From: RPQJ01 sp963762315
GTDB taxonomy: Bacteria; Pseudomonadota; Gammaproteobacteria; Steroidobacterales; Steroidobacteraceae
Length of the DNA stretch: 64,000 nucleotides
Assembly: GCA_963762315.1 (NCBI GenBank)
Contig: CAVXKO010000004.1
Location: 992,001-1,056,000 of the forward strand
Reading direction: 5' to 3'
Shown here: piece by piece, positions 32,162-43,215 of the stretch
How positions within the stretch are numbered: the stretch's first letter is position 1
Layout of the letters: every line of letters begins with the position of its first letter
The notes under the pieces: generated by a model
The model's input: only the letters and a program-made list of their open reading frames with translations
What the model was told of the DNA's origin: nothing
Databases searched by the model: none
Translations under genes and position numbers: made by a program

Positions 32162-33352
32162 ATGCTCGACAAACTCGAAAAGCTTCCCCCGGATCCGATC
32201 CTCGGCGTGACGGCGGCCTTCCGGCGCGACACGTCGCCGGACAAGGTGGACCTCGGTGTCGGCGTCTACCGGGACATCGCCGGCAACACGCCCGTGCCGC
32301 AGGCCGTGCGCGAAGCCGAGCGCCAGGTGCTGGCCGAGCAGGTGACCAAGGTCTACGTAGGGCCGGCCGGCAACGCCGAGTTCAATGAGCGCATCGTGGG
32401 CCTCGCGCTCGGGCCGCTGGCAGCGGAGCTTCGTGCCCGCACGGCGACGATCCAGACGGTGGGCGGCTGCGGCGCGCTGCGAGTCGGCGCCGAGCTGGTC
32501 CGCGCGGCGAATCCGGACTCGGTGATCCACGTCAGCACGCCGACGTGGGCGAACCACGAGCCGCTGGTCGGAAGTTCGGGCCTCGCGCTGCAGCGTTATC
32601 CCTATTACGACGCGGCCACCAGAGACGTTGACTTCGACCGGATGTTCGAACACATCGGCCGTCTCACGTCGGGTTCGGTCGTGCTGCTGCACGGTTGCTG
32701 CCACAACCCCACCGGCGTCGACCTGGAGCCGGGTCACTGGTCGGCACTGGCGGACCTGATGGCCAAGCGAGGCCTGCTGCCGTTCGTCGACCTCGCCTAC
32801 CAGGGATTCGGGGACGATCTCCAGTCGGACGTCGCCGGCCTGCGCGCCCTCGCGCAGCGCGTGCCGCAGTTCCTGCTGGCGATTTCGTGCTCGAAGAATT
32901 TCGGACTGTACCGCGAGCGGACGGGAGCACTGGCGACGGTGGCGAGCAGCGCGGACGCCGCCGCGGCCATCGCGACGCACCAGGCCCGCATCGCTCGACG
33001 CCTGTATTCCATGCCCCCGGATCACGGGGCCGCGGTCGCGGCCCGGTTGCTCGCGAGCCCCGAGTTGCTTGCCTCATGGGAGAGCGAGGTGGCGTCCATG
33101 GTCTCGCGCATGAAGTCGCTGCGGGCCCTGCTGGCCAGCCGGCTGTCCGCGCTGCGTCCAGACGTCGATTTCGGCTGGCTGACGCGTCAGCGCGGCATGT
33201 TCTCGTTGCTCGGACTCGATGATGCTGGGATCACGGCGCTGCGCGAGAAGCATCACGTGTACATGCCGCAGGACGGTCGCATCAACGTCGCCGGGATCAG
33301 CGACGCCAACGTGGACTACGTGGCGCGGGCCATCGCGCAGCAGATCGGCTGA
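32162..33352 (+). CDS. Aspartate/aromatic amino acid aminotransferase
   Basis: PLP-dependent class I aminotransferase of the AspC/TyrB subfamily, 396 aa. The start PPDPILGVTAAFRRD, KVDLGVGVYRD, HGCCHNPTGVDL (cofactor Asn), FVDLAYQGFGDD (Asp and Tyr) and the PLP-Lys loop SCSKNFGLYRERTG (Lys about 245) are all present. The final Arg region DGRINVAGI is also typical. I chose ATG 32162 on family N-termini over an upstream in-frame ATG at 32123. AspC versus TyrB specificity cannot be settled by eye. Confidence 0.92.
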   Translation: MLDKLEKLPPDPILGVTAAFRRDTSPDKVDLGVGVYRDIAGNTPVPQAVREAERQVLAEQVTKVYVGPAGNAEFNERIVGLALGPLAAELRARTATIQTVGGCGALRVGAELVRAANPDSVIHVSTPTWANHEPLVGSSGLALQRYPYYDAATRDVDFDRMFEHIGRLTSGSVVLLHGCCHNPTGVDLEPGHWSALADLMAKRGLLPFVDLAYQGFGDDLQSDVAGLRALAQRVPQFLLAISCSKNFGLYRERTGALATVASSADAAAAIATHQARIARRLYSMPPDHGAAVAARLLASPELLASWESEVASMVSRMKSLRALLASRLSALRPDVDFGWLTRQRGMFSLLGLDDAGITALREKHHVYMPQDGRINVAGISDANVDYVARAIAQQIG

Positions 33353-33358
33353 AAGCGC

Positions 33359-33991
33359 GTGAAACTCTGTCCCAAGCTCATCCTCGAGGGGACGCGCCTC
33401 ACGCACAAGACCGACCTTGCGTTCGCGCTCAACGAGCACCCTCGTATCGTCGGGCCGCGCAAGTACCGCTACCACTCGCCGGTGATTTCCGGCGAGTGGT
33501 GCGCCTTCACCAACGTGCCGTGGGGCCGGGGCCTCGTCAATTTCGCAGCGGACGAGGAAGCGCTCGCGCTGGAAACCTACGCGACGTGGGTGCGGCTCTT
33601 CGAGCTGCAGCGCTATTACTCGTGGATCGTCGATCGCTTCCACGTCTCGACCATCGTCTGGCAGCGCCAGCATCGGCAGCGCGACTATGATTTCCGCTGG
33701 CTCGAGGAGCGATTGCGGCCACTCGGTTTTCGCATCGTGCTGTGCACGCGGCGCCCCGATTCGTTCGCGGCCGCGCGCGACGAGCGCCTCAAGGTGTCCG
33801 GCAACCCTTCGCAGTACGACGACTTGTCGCCCTTCCTCGTGGAGCAGGAGGCGATGCGATTGGTCGTCGCCCGCTCGCTGTTGCCCGTGCTCGAACTGGA
33901 CCTGTCGGACGACGACGTGCCGGCCGCTGCGGGCCGCGTCGCCGACTGGCTCGAGGCGACGGGCGGCCTCGCCGCGCCGTGGGGCGTCTAG
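33359..33991 (+). CDS. Uncharacterised protein with a degenerate P-loop-like motif
   Basis: 210 aa from GTG 33359, six bases after the aminotransferase stop. The N-terminus KLILEGTRLTHKTDLAFAL resembles a Walker A (GxxxxGKT) but has His16 in place of the second Gly (G11-TRLT-H16-K17-T18). Later segments IVDRFHVSTIVWQRQ and LGFRIVLCTRRPDSFAAARDERL recall the DRY/S and lid regions of thymidylate-kinase-like nucleoside kinases. I suspect a P-loop kinase fold with altered nucleotide binding; the family is not identified. Its stop overlaps by four bases the stop of the convergent MFS gene. Confidence 0.6.
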   Translation: MKLCPKLILEGTRLTHKTDLAFALNEHPRIVGPRKYRYHSPVISGEWCAFTNVPWGRGLVNFAADEEALALETYATWVRLFELQRYYSWIVDRFHVSTIVWQRQHRQRDYDFRWLEERLRPLGFRIVLCTRRPDSFAAARDERLKVSGNPSQYDDLSPFLVEQEAMRLVVARSLLPVLELDLSDDDVPAAAGRVADWLEATGGLAAPWGV

Positions 33992-35229
33992 CGTCTGCCG
34001 GCCGACTCCGGGGCGATCGGGAGGCTGGGGTAGCGCCCCATGCTGAGCAACGCCACGGCGCCGAGCACGAACAGCACGGCCGCCACGTACAGGATGGGTT
34101 TGTAGGAACCCATCGTGTCGAACACCTTGCCGAAGACGAACGGCGCAAGGCCCGATGCGAAGCCGAACACGGAATACTGCAACCCGTAGAGCTTGCCGTA
34201 GTGCGCGAGCCCGAAGTACCTGGCCGTCAGGAATGCGACCAGGTCCGTCTCGGCGCCCGCCGCGAGCCCGATGAGCGCTGCAGACAAGACGGCCATGCCA
34301 GGCGTGACGGTCGACTGTGCGAGCAGGAAGCAGGCGACGGCGGGCAGCGCCAGCATCGGCAACGTCACGGCGGGTGCCCAGAAGCGATCCATCAGGTACC
34401 CGGCCACGAGTCGTCCGCCGATCACGCTCAAGCCGATCACGCCAGCGATCTTCGCCGCGAGGGCAGGCTGGAAGCCGCGGTCGATCAGCAAGGGCTGGAA
34501 GTTCGTGATCGAGCCGCCGATGCCGGTCGAAACGCACAGGACGGAGAGCGCCAGCACCCAGAACCGGTAGTCGCGCAGCGCCTGACTCACCGCCACGCCC
34601 GTGCGATTCGCGGCGGCGACCGCATCCGTGGCCTCGCTAGCGGCGGGCTCCCGGAACAGCCAGATGGCGATCGGCAACGCGATCAGGAGTGGCAGCGCCG
34701 CGATGCCGAGGTACGCCTTGCGCCAGCCGACCGTTTCGATGAGCCAGTTCGCGTAGGACGGCAGGAAGACCGCGGTCACGCCCGTGCCGAGCAAGGTGAT
34801 TGCGAGCGCGAACCCGCGGTTGTGCACGAACCAGGCATTGACGGCGCGCGTCCAGGACACGGGCGTGGATCCGCCGCCCAAGGCCCCGACCGCGAACCAC
34901 ATCAGGTAGAAGACGAGGAGCGACGCCGGGGTCAATGACAACGCCGCGAAGCAGATGCCGAAGGCAGCGAGCGTGCCGATGGCCACCTTGCGTACGCCGT
35001 GACGGTCCGCAAGGCCCCCGATGAACGGGACGATGAGCACCACCGCGGCGGTGAACACGAACAATGCGAGCTGGATGTCGCCGCGCCCCCAGCCGAACTC
35101 GGCGCTCAGCGGCTTGATGAAGGGACCGATCGAATTGAACGGAATCGGCGATGCGCCGAGGGCAGTGCCCATGGCTGCGGCGAAGAGCACCGTCCAGCCG
35201 CGGCGGAATTCGGTCGACGTCGGATTCAT
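33988..35229 (-). CDS. MFS transporter, monocarboxylate/OFA-like
   Basis: 413 aa with about 12 hydrophobic helices. The MFS loop 2-3 signature reads GLADRHGVRKVAIG and its second-half counterpart is GRLVAGYLMDRFWAP. The charged central loop (REPAASEATDAVAAANRTG) separates the two six-helix bundles. The start GWTVLFAAAMGTALGASPIPFNSIG resembles the oxalate/formate and monocarboxylate-type MFS group. Substrate unknown. ATG 35229 is chosen; a TTG eight codons upstream is possible. Divergent from the next MFS gene across 74 bp. Confidence 0.82.
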   Translation of the reverse strand: MNPTSTEFRRGWTVLFAAAMGTALGASPIPFNSIGPFIKPLSAEFGWGRGDIQLALFVFTAAVVLIVPFIGGLADRHGVRKVAIGTLAAFGICFAALSLTPASLLVFYLMWFAVGALGGGSTPVSWTRAVNAWFVHNRGFALAITLLGTGVTAVFLPSYANWLIETVGWRKAYLGIAALPLLIALPIAIWLFREPAASEATDAVAAANRTGVAVSQALRDYRFWVLALSVLCVSTGIGGSITNFQPLLIDRGFQPALAAKIAGVIGLSVIGGRLVAGYLMDRFWAPAVTLPMLALPAVACFLLAQSTVTPGMAVLSAALIGLAAGAETDLVAFLTARYFGLAHYGKLYGLQYSVFGFASGLAPFVFGKVFDTMGSYKPILYVAAVLFVLGAVALLSMGRYPSLPIAPESAGRR

Positions 35230-35264
35230 GCTAGGGTTACCGCCCGGTGCCAACTGAACAATGA

Positions 35265-35291
35265 CGAAAGCGCCGACTTTAAACGCTTTCG
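35265..35291. promoter_or_regulatory. Inverted repeat between divergent MFS genes (candidate operator)
   Basis: CGAAAGCG (35265-35272) and CGCTTTCG (35284-35291) are perfect inverted arms separated by 11 bp, centred in the 74-bp gap between the two transporter starts. The spacing of half-sites, about two helical turns centre to centre, suits a dimeric regulator. No regulator gene is adjacent. Confidence 0.45.
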
Positions 35292-35303
35292 CGCCGGAGT
35301 TTC

Positions 35304-36605
35304 ATGCCGAACCTGACGCGCTACCAGTGGACCGTCCTGCTCGCCGCCTGGCTCGGCTGGGGCTTCGACGTCTTCGACTCCTTCCTGTTCAACTACGTTG
35401 CGCCCAATTGCGTCCCGGCGCTGCTGCGCCTGCCGCTAGGCAGTCCGGAAGCGAAACAGGCGACGCTCTATTGGACGGGCGTCATGACCTCGCTGTTGCT
35501 CCTCGGCTGGGCCGCTGGCGGGGTGCTGTTCGGCATGGTCGCCGACCGGATCGGGCGAACACGCACATTGATGATCACGATGCTGCTCTACGCGTTCGGC
35601 ACGGCAGCGTGCGCCGCGGCGCCGAACATCTGGGTGCTGGCGTTGTTCCGGATCGTGGCAAGCCTCGGCATCGGCGGCGAATGGGCGGCCGGCGCATCGA
35701 TGGTGGCCGAAGTCGTGCCGGAGAACAAACGCGTCGAAGCCGGTGCGCTGCTCTATACGGCCGCGCCGCTCGGCCTGTTCCTGGCGACCTTCGTAAACCA
35801 CCAGGTGGCGGCCGTGTGGCTGGCCGACTCCCCCGAAACGTCCTGGCGGATCGTTTTCCTGTTCGGGTTGATCCCGGCCGTCGTCGCCTTCGTGGTGCGC
35901 CTGTTCGTCAAGGAGCCCGAACGCTGGCAGTCGATCAAGGATAAGGTCGCCCCGGCGCGGCTCCGCGACCTGTTCGCGCCTGACGTGATCGGCATCACGG
36001 TGCGCGGCACGCTCATGGCCATCGTCGCGTTGATCGCGTGGTGGAGCAGCAATGCCTTCATCCCGACCATCGCGTCCGGGCTGGCCCAGACCGCGGCGGC
36101 AGCCGACGGGCTCGATCGGGCCGCCACGCTGGCCCTGGTCGAGTCGTGGAAGACGACGGCGACCACGTGGTTCAACCTCGGCGGCCTGATCGGAACGCTG
36201 CTGACGATCCCGATCGCGAAGCGCATGGGCCGCAAGCCGATGTTCGCGATCTATTTCGCGGCATCGGCCGCGGCGATTTTCACGACCTTTGGGCTCGACT
36301 GGCTGCCCGAGGTACGCCTGCACCTGTGCTTCCTCGTGGGCTTGAGCGTGTTCGGCATCTTCGGGAGCTTCACGTTCTACCTCCCGGAGCTGTTCAGCAC
36401 GCGGCTGCGCGGGACGGGCTCCGGGTTCTGCTACAACATCGGCCGGGTCTTCGCGTCCGCCGGTCCCTTCATCGTTGGCACGGTCGCGGCGGGCGGAGTG
36501 GGGCACGCAATGGCGGCGATTTCTTACGTCGCGCTGGTTCCGCTGTTCGGCCTGCTCCTCGTCCCGTTCATCACCGAGACCCGGGGGCGGCCGCTCGCGG
36601 ACTAG
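35304..36605 (+). CDS. MFS transporter, AAHS/metabolite:H+ symporter-like
   Basis: 433 aa, 12 predicted helices. N-terminal WLGWGFDVFDSFLFNYVAP with an Asp-containing helix 1 and the signature GMVADRIGRTRTLMI are typical of aromatic-acid/H+ and related symporters. RIVASLGIGGEWAAGASMVAEVVPENKRVEAG in helices 4-5 and AKRMGRKPMFAIYF in the second half are also present. Substrate not predictable. Divergent from the other MFS gene; perhaps both respond to the same operator. Confidence 0.85.
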   Translation: MPNLTRYQWTVLLAAWLGWGFDVFDSFLFNYVAPNCVPALLRLPLGSPEAKQATLYWTGVMTSLLLLGWAAGGVLFGMVADRIGRTRTLMITMLLYAFGTAACAAAPNIWVLALFRIVASLGIGGEWAAGASMVAEVVPENKRVEAGALLYTAAPLGLFLATFVNHQVAAVWLADSPETSWRIVFLFGLIPAVVAFVVRLFVKEPERWQSIKDKVAPARLRDLFAPDVIGITVRGTLMAIVALIAWWSSNAFIPTIASGLAQTAAAADGLDRAATLALVESWKTTATTWFNLGGLIGTLLTIPIAKRMGRKPMFAIYFAASAAAIFTTFGLDWLPEVRLHLCFLVGLSVFGIFGSFTFYLPELFSTRLRGTGSGFCYNIGRVFASAGPFIVGTVAAGGVGHAMAAISYVALVPLFGLLLVPFITETRGRPLAD

Positions 36606-36746
36606 CCGGAACCGGCCCCTTGCTATAGAATCCGGGGTCCGAGTCTCCGTGCGTGATCCAAGTGTGTGATCGGCATGGATTCTTGGCCGAGCAGGCGCGG
36701 TCCCGACGGGGGCGGCGCCGGTCCGGCGGGAGATTCGCCAGAGAAG

Positions 36747-36772
36747 TCCCCCAGTGAGGGGATTTTTCTTTT
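36747..36772 (+). terminator. Terminator-like hairpin 1 in the rimP leader
   Basis: TCCCC pairs with GGGGA around a six-base loop and is followed by TTTTTCTTTT. Short stem but a strong T tract. Confidence 0.55.
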
Positions 36773-36809
36773 GCGGCGGCCGGTTCGTCCGGCGGGCCGC
36801 AAAGCAACG

Positions 36810-36832
36810 AATGGGCCGCCGGCCCATTTTTT
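36810..36832 (+). terminator. Terminator-like hairpin 2 in the rimP leader
   Basis: AATGGGCC pairs perfectly with GGCCCATT over the loop GCC, ending in a T tract (TTTTTTG). A canonical intrinsic terminator about 50 bp before the rimP start. Confidence 0.65.
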
Positions 36833-36884
36833 GTTTTCGGGCGTAGCGAGCCTGTGTCGGCGGATGCAGGACAGGGGCGGTGGC

Positions 36885-37334
36885 GTGCTCAGGGACAAGC
36901 TCGAGGAGCTGCTCCGGCCGGTCGTGGAAAGCGCCGGTTGCGAGTTGTGGGAGATCGAGTACTCGCCGGGCCGAGGCAACGCGCTGCTGCGTCTGTACAT
37001 CGATTCGGCGGAGGGCATCTCCGTCGACGATTGCGAACGCGTGAGCCGGGCGGTCAGCGAGGTCCTCGATGCCTCGGACCCGATTCCCGGGCACTACACC
37101 CTCGAGGTGTCGTCGCCGGGGATCGAACGGCCGCTGCGCACCGCGCGGCAGTTCGCGCCCTTCGTGGGCGAGCAGGTTTTCGTGGAGATGGTCCACCCGG
37201 TGGACGAGCGCCGGCGGTTCAAGGGGCCGCTGGTCGAGGCGGGCCCCGAGACCATCGTCGTTGAAGTGGACGGCCGGCGCCATGCGCTGCCGGTCCTTGG
37301 CATTCGCAAGGCGCACCTCGCGCCGGATATTTGA
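36885..37334 (+). CDS. rimP: Ribosome maturation factor RimP
   Basis: 30S assembly factor, 149 aa. N-terminal alpha/beta domain (LRPVVESAGCELWEIEYSPGRGNALLRLYID, SVDDCERVSRAVSEVLD) and C-terminal SH3-like barrel (LEVSSPGIERPLRTARQF, FKGPLVEAGPETIVVEV). GTG 36885 has AGGGGCGG upstream; an ATG at 36864 would add seven residues. The open frame continues further upstream through the leader, but those codons are not conserved-looking. Confidence 0.92.
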   Translation: MLRDKLEELLRPVVESAGCELWEIEYSPGRGNALLRLYIDSAEGISVDDCERVSRAVSEVLDASDPIPGHYTLEVSSPGIERPLRTARQFAPFVGEQVFVEMVHPVDERRRFKGPLVEAGPETIVVEVDGRRHALPVLGIRKAHLAPDI

Positions 37335-37358
37335 GTCCCGGGTTCGGGAGGACGAGAG

Positions 37359-38864
<1,506 letters not shown>

Positions 38865-38877
38865 GCGGAGGAATCCC

Positions 38878-41406
<2,529 letters not shown>

Positions 41407-41412
41407 CGGCCG

Positions 41413-41817
41413 ATGCCGCGTGAAGTTCCACGGGCCCGGCGCGTCGCAGAGCAGGTGCAGCGCATCCTCGCGCAGATGCTGCCGCGCGAGGTGCGCGATC
41501 CGCGGCTCAAGCCGGTGACCATCACCCACGTGAAGGTCTCGCCGGACCTCACGCACGTGTGGGTGCACTACACGATCCTCACGGGCGAGACGCGCGATCC
41601 GCTGCAGCGCGAAATCCTCGACGACGCCGCGGTGTACCTGCGCGGGCCGCTCGGCCGCGCGCTGCGCCTGCGCCTGTCTCCCACGCTGCACTTCCTGCCC
41701 GACGAGGAACTCGAGCGTGGCAATCGCCTCGACGACCTGATCACCCAGGCGGTGCGCGAAGACGCGTCGAAGCGTCCGCCGGACGCCGAGTCGGACCCCG
41801 ACCACAAGGACCCATGA
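41413..41817 (+). CDS. rbfA: 30S ribosome-binding factor RbfA
   Basis: 16S rRNA processing factor, 134 aa. KH-type fold with RRVAEQVQRILAQML, DPRLKPVTITHVKVSPDLTHVWVHYTIL and LRLRLSPTLHFLPDEELERGNRLDDLI. The C-terminal tail is charged. Six bases after infB; its stop overlaps the truB start (ATGA). Confidence 0.94.
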   Translation: MPREVPRARRVAEQVQRILAQMLPREVRDPRLKPVTITHVKVSPDLTHVWVHYTILTGETRDPLQREILDDAAVYLRGPLGRALRLRLSPTLHFLPDEELERGNRLDDLITQAVREDASKRPPDAESDPDHKDP

Positions 41818-42794
41818 GCATGGTCGAGCCCTCGCGTCCCGCGGGCGCTCGCGCTCGCTGGCGTGAGGTCGACGGCATCGTCCTGCTCGACAAGCCTGCC
41901 GCGATCTCGTCGAACCACGCGCTGCAGCGCGTCCGCCGCGCCCTGCAGGCCGCCAAGGCCGGGCATGCGGGCACGCTCGATCCCATGGCGACCGGCATGC
42001 TGCCGCTGTGCTTCGGCCAGGCGACCAAGGCCTGTGGACAGCTGCTCGGGTCCACCAAGGCCTACCGCGCGACCGTCACGTTCGGTGCGGCGACCGACAC
42101 CGGCGACGCCGACGGCCAGGTGATCGGGCAGTCCGAGGTTCCGCCGCTCGCCGCGGAGACCATCGATCGGGTCTTAGCCACACTGGTGGGGAATCGAGCG
42201 CAGGTTCCACCGATGTACTCGGCCCTGAAGCGCGACGGGCGGCCGCTCTACGAGCTGGCTCGCCGGGGCGAGGAGGTCGAGCGTGCGGCCCGCCCCATCC
42301 GCATCGAAGGCCTGACGCGCCTCGCCATCGAGGGCGCCGCGCTCGAATTCGACGTGGTGTGCTCGAAGGGAACCTACGTGCGCGTACTGGCCGAGGAGAT
42401 TGCGGCCGCGCTCGGCACGCGCGGCCACCTGTCGCGATTGCGCCGGCTCTGGGTCGACCCGTTTCGCGAGGAGGCGATGATCGCGCTCGAGGCGATCGAG
42501 CAGTGGGCTGCTTCCGGCGGCTGGGAGCAGGGCCCGCCTCCTGGATTGCTGATGGTGGACCGGGCGTTCCCGGGCCTGCCCAGGCTCGAGCTCGACGACG
42601 CGCAGGACCTGCACCTGCGTCAGGGGCGGGCGCTCGATTGCCCGGTTCCGGGCGTCGAACCCGGTGGACTGTTGCGGGTCTACGGAGCCGCAGGCCTGTT
42701 CCTGGGGCTTGCGGTGCTCGGCGAAGACCGCCGGGTGCGCGTGCAGCGCCTGTTCGTGCCGGGGGCCGGAACCCAAGGCCCTGAAAAGAGTTGA
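41814..42794 (+). CDS. truB: tRNA pseudouridine(55) synthase TruB
   Basis: Makes pseudouridine 55 in the tRNA T-loop. 326 aa. Catalytic motif GHAGTLDPMATGMLPL (Asp), then KAYRATVTFGAATDTGDADG, QVPPMYSALKRDGRPLYELAR and VVCSKGTYVRVLAEEI are present. The C-terminal PUA-like domain (LEPGQARERP-type loop region on; DLHLRQGRALDCPVPG) is present. The rpsO promoter overlaps its 3' end. Confidence 0.95.
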   Translation: MSMVEPSRPAGARARWREVDGIVLLDKPAAISSNHALQRVRRALQAAKAGHAGTLDPMATGMLPLCFGQATKACGQLLGSTKAYRATVTFGAATDTGDADGQVIGQSEVPPLAAETIDRVLATLVGNRAQVPPMYSALKRDGRPLYELARRGEEVERAARPIRIEGLTRLAIEGAALEFDVVCSKGTYVRVLAEEIAAALGTRGHLSRLRRLWVDPFREEAMIALEAIEQWAASGGWEQGPPPGLLMVDRAFPGLPRLELDDAQDLHLRQGRALDCPVPGVEPGGLLRVYGAAGLFLGLAVLGEDRRVRVQRLFVPGAGTQGPEKS

Positions 42795-42820
42795 GAAAAG
42801 TCGGGCCGCACGGGTAAAAT
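42791..42820 (+). promoter_or_regulatory. rpsO: Probable sigma-70 promoter of rpsO
   Basis: TTGAGA at 42791-42796 and TAAAAT at 42815-42820 are separated by 18 bp. Predicted start about 40 bases before the rpsO ATG. The -35 overlaps the truB stop codon, matching the known separate rpsO promoter arrangement in gammaproteobacteria. Confidence 0.6.
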
Positions 42821-42866
42821 GCGCGGCTCAGTTCAATGAGATACCAAGGTTTCGAGGCAATCACCG

Positions 42867-43136
42867 ATGGCACTGTCCACCGAGCGCAAGTCCGAGGTTG
42901 TGGGGCAATTCAAGCGTGGAGCCGAGGACACGGGTTCGCCCGAAGTCCAGATCGCCCTGCTGTCCGCCCGCATCAACGATCTCGGCGAGCACTTCAACAC
43001 GCACAAGCGTGACCATTCTTCACGTCGCGGGCTGCTGAAGCTCGTCACGCAGCGCCGCAAGCTCCTTGATTACCTCAAGGAAACCGATGCGTCCCGTTAC
43101 CAGGACGTCGTCGCCAAGCTGGGCCTGCGCCGCTGA
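42867..43136 (+). CDS. rpsO: 30S ribosomal protein S15
   Basis: Primary 16S rRNA-binding protein of the 30S platform, 89 aa, the standard length. LSTERKSEVVGQFKRGAEDTGSPEVQIALLSARINDL, HKRDHSSRRGLLKLVTQRRKLLDYL and the final YQDVVAKLGLRR are strongly conserved. In E. coli it represses its own translation; whether the leader here does so is not visible. Confidence 0.98.
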   Translation: MALSTERKSEVVGQFKRGAEDTGSPEVQIALLSARINDLGEHFNTHKRDHSSRRGLLKLVTQRRKLLDYLKETDASRYQDVVAKLGLRR

Positions 43137-43146
43137 CCCACCGCCT

Positions 43147-43178
43147 TCCGGCCCGCCTCTGCGGGCCGGATTCGTTTT
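43147..43178 (+). terminator. Terminator between rpsO and pnp
   Basis: TCCGGCCCGC pairs with GCGGGCCGGA over loop CTCT, followed by TTCGTTTT. A strong hairpin that would limit readthrough into pnp. Confidence 0.7.
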
Positions 43179-43215
43179 GACCCCTACGTTTGGCATCGCC
43201 AACCGGGACACCATC

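Larger units (their letters stand above)
36624..36884 (+). promoter_or_regulatory. Candidate rimP leader (attenuator region)
   Basis: The 279-bp gap before rimP starts with a TATAGAAT -10-like box at 36624-36631. It contains two terminator-like hairpins with T runs (36747-36772 and 36810-36832) and a GC-rich imperfect hairpin between them. Transcripts of the rimP-nusA-infB operon would have to read through both. A RimP-leader attenuator has been described in gammaproteobacteria; I propose this region as its equivalent on position and architecture, not on consensus match. No metY tRNA is found here. Confidence 0.5.

Noticed and set aside
36606..36884. metY-type initiator tRNA before rimP
   Set aside because: The E. 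coli operon has one here, but no acceptor/T-arm/anticodon arrangement or CCA end can be found in this leader.
36666..36884. N-terminal extension of RimP through the leader
   Set aside because: The frame is open but runs over two terminator hairpins and does not resemble RimP; GTG 36885 with its RBS fits the family start.
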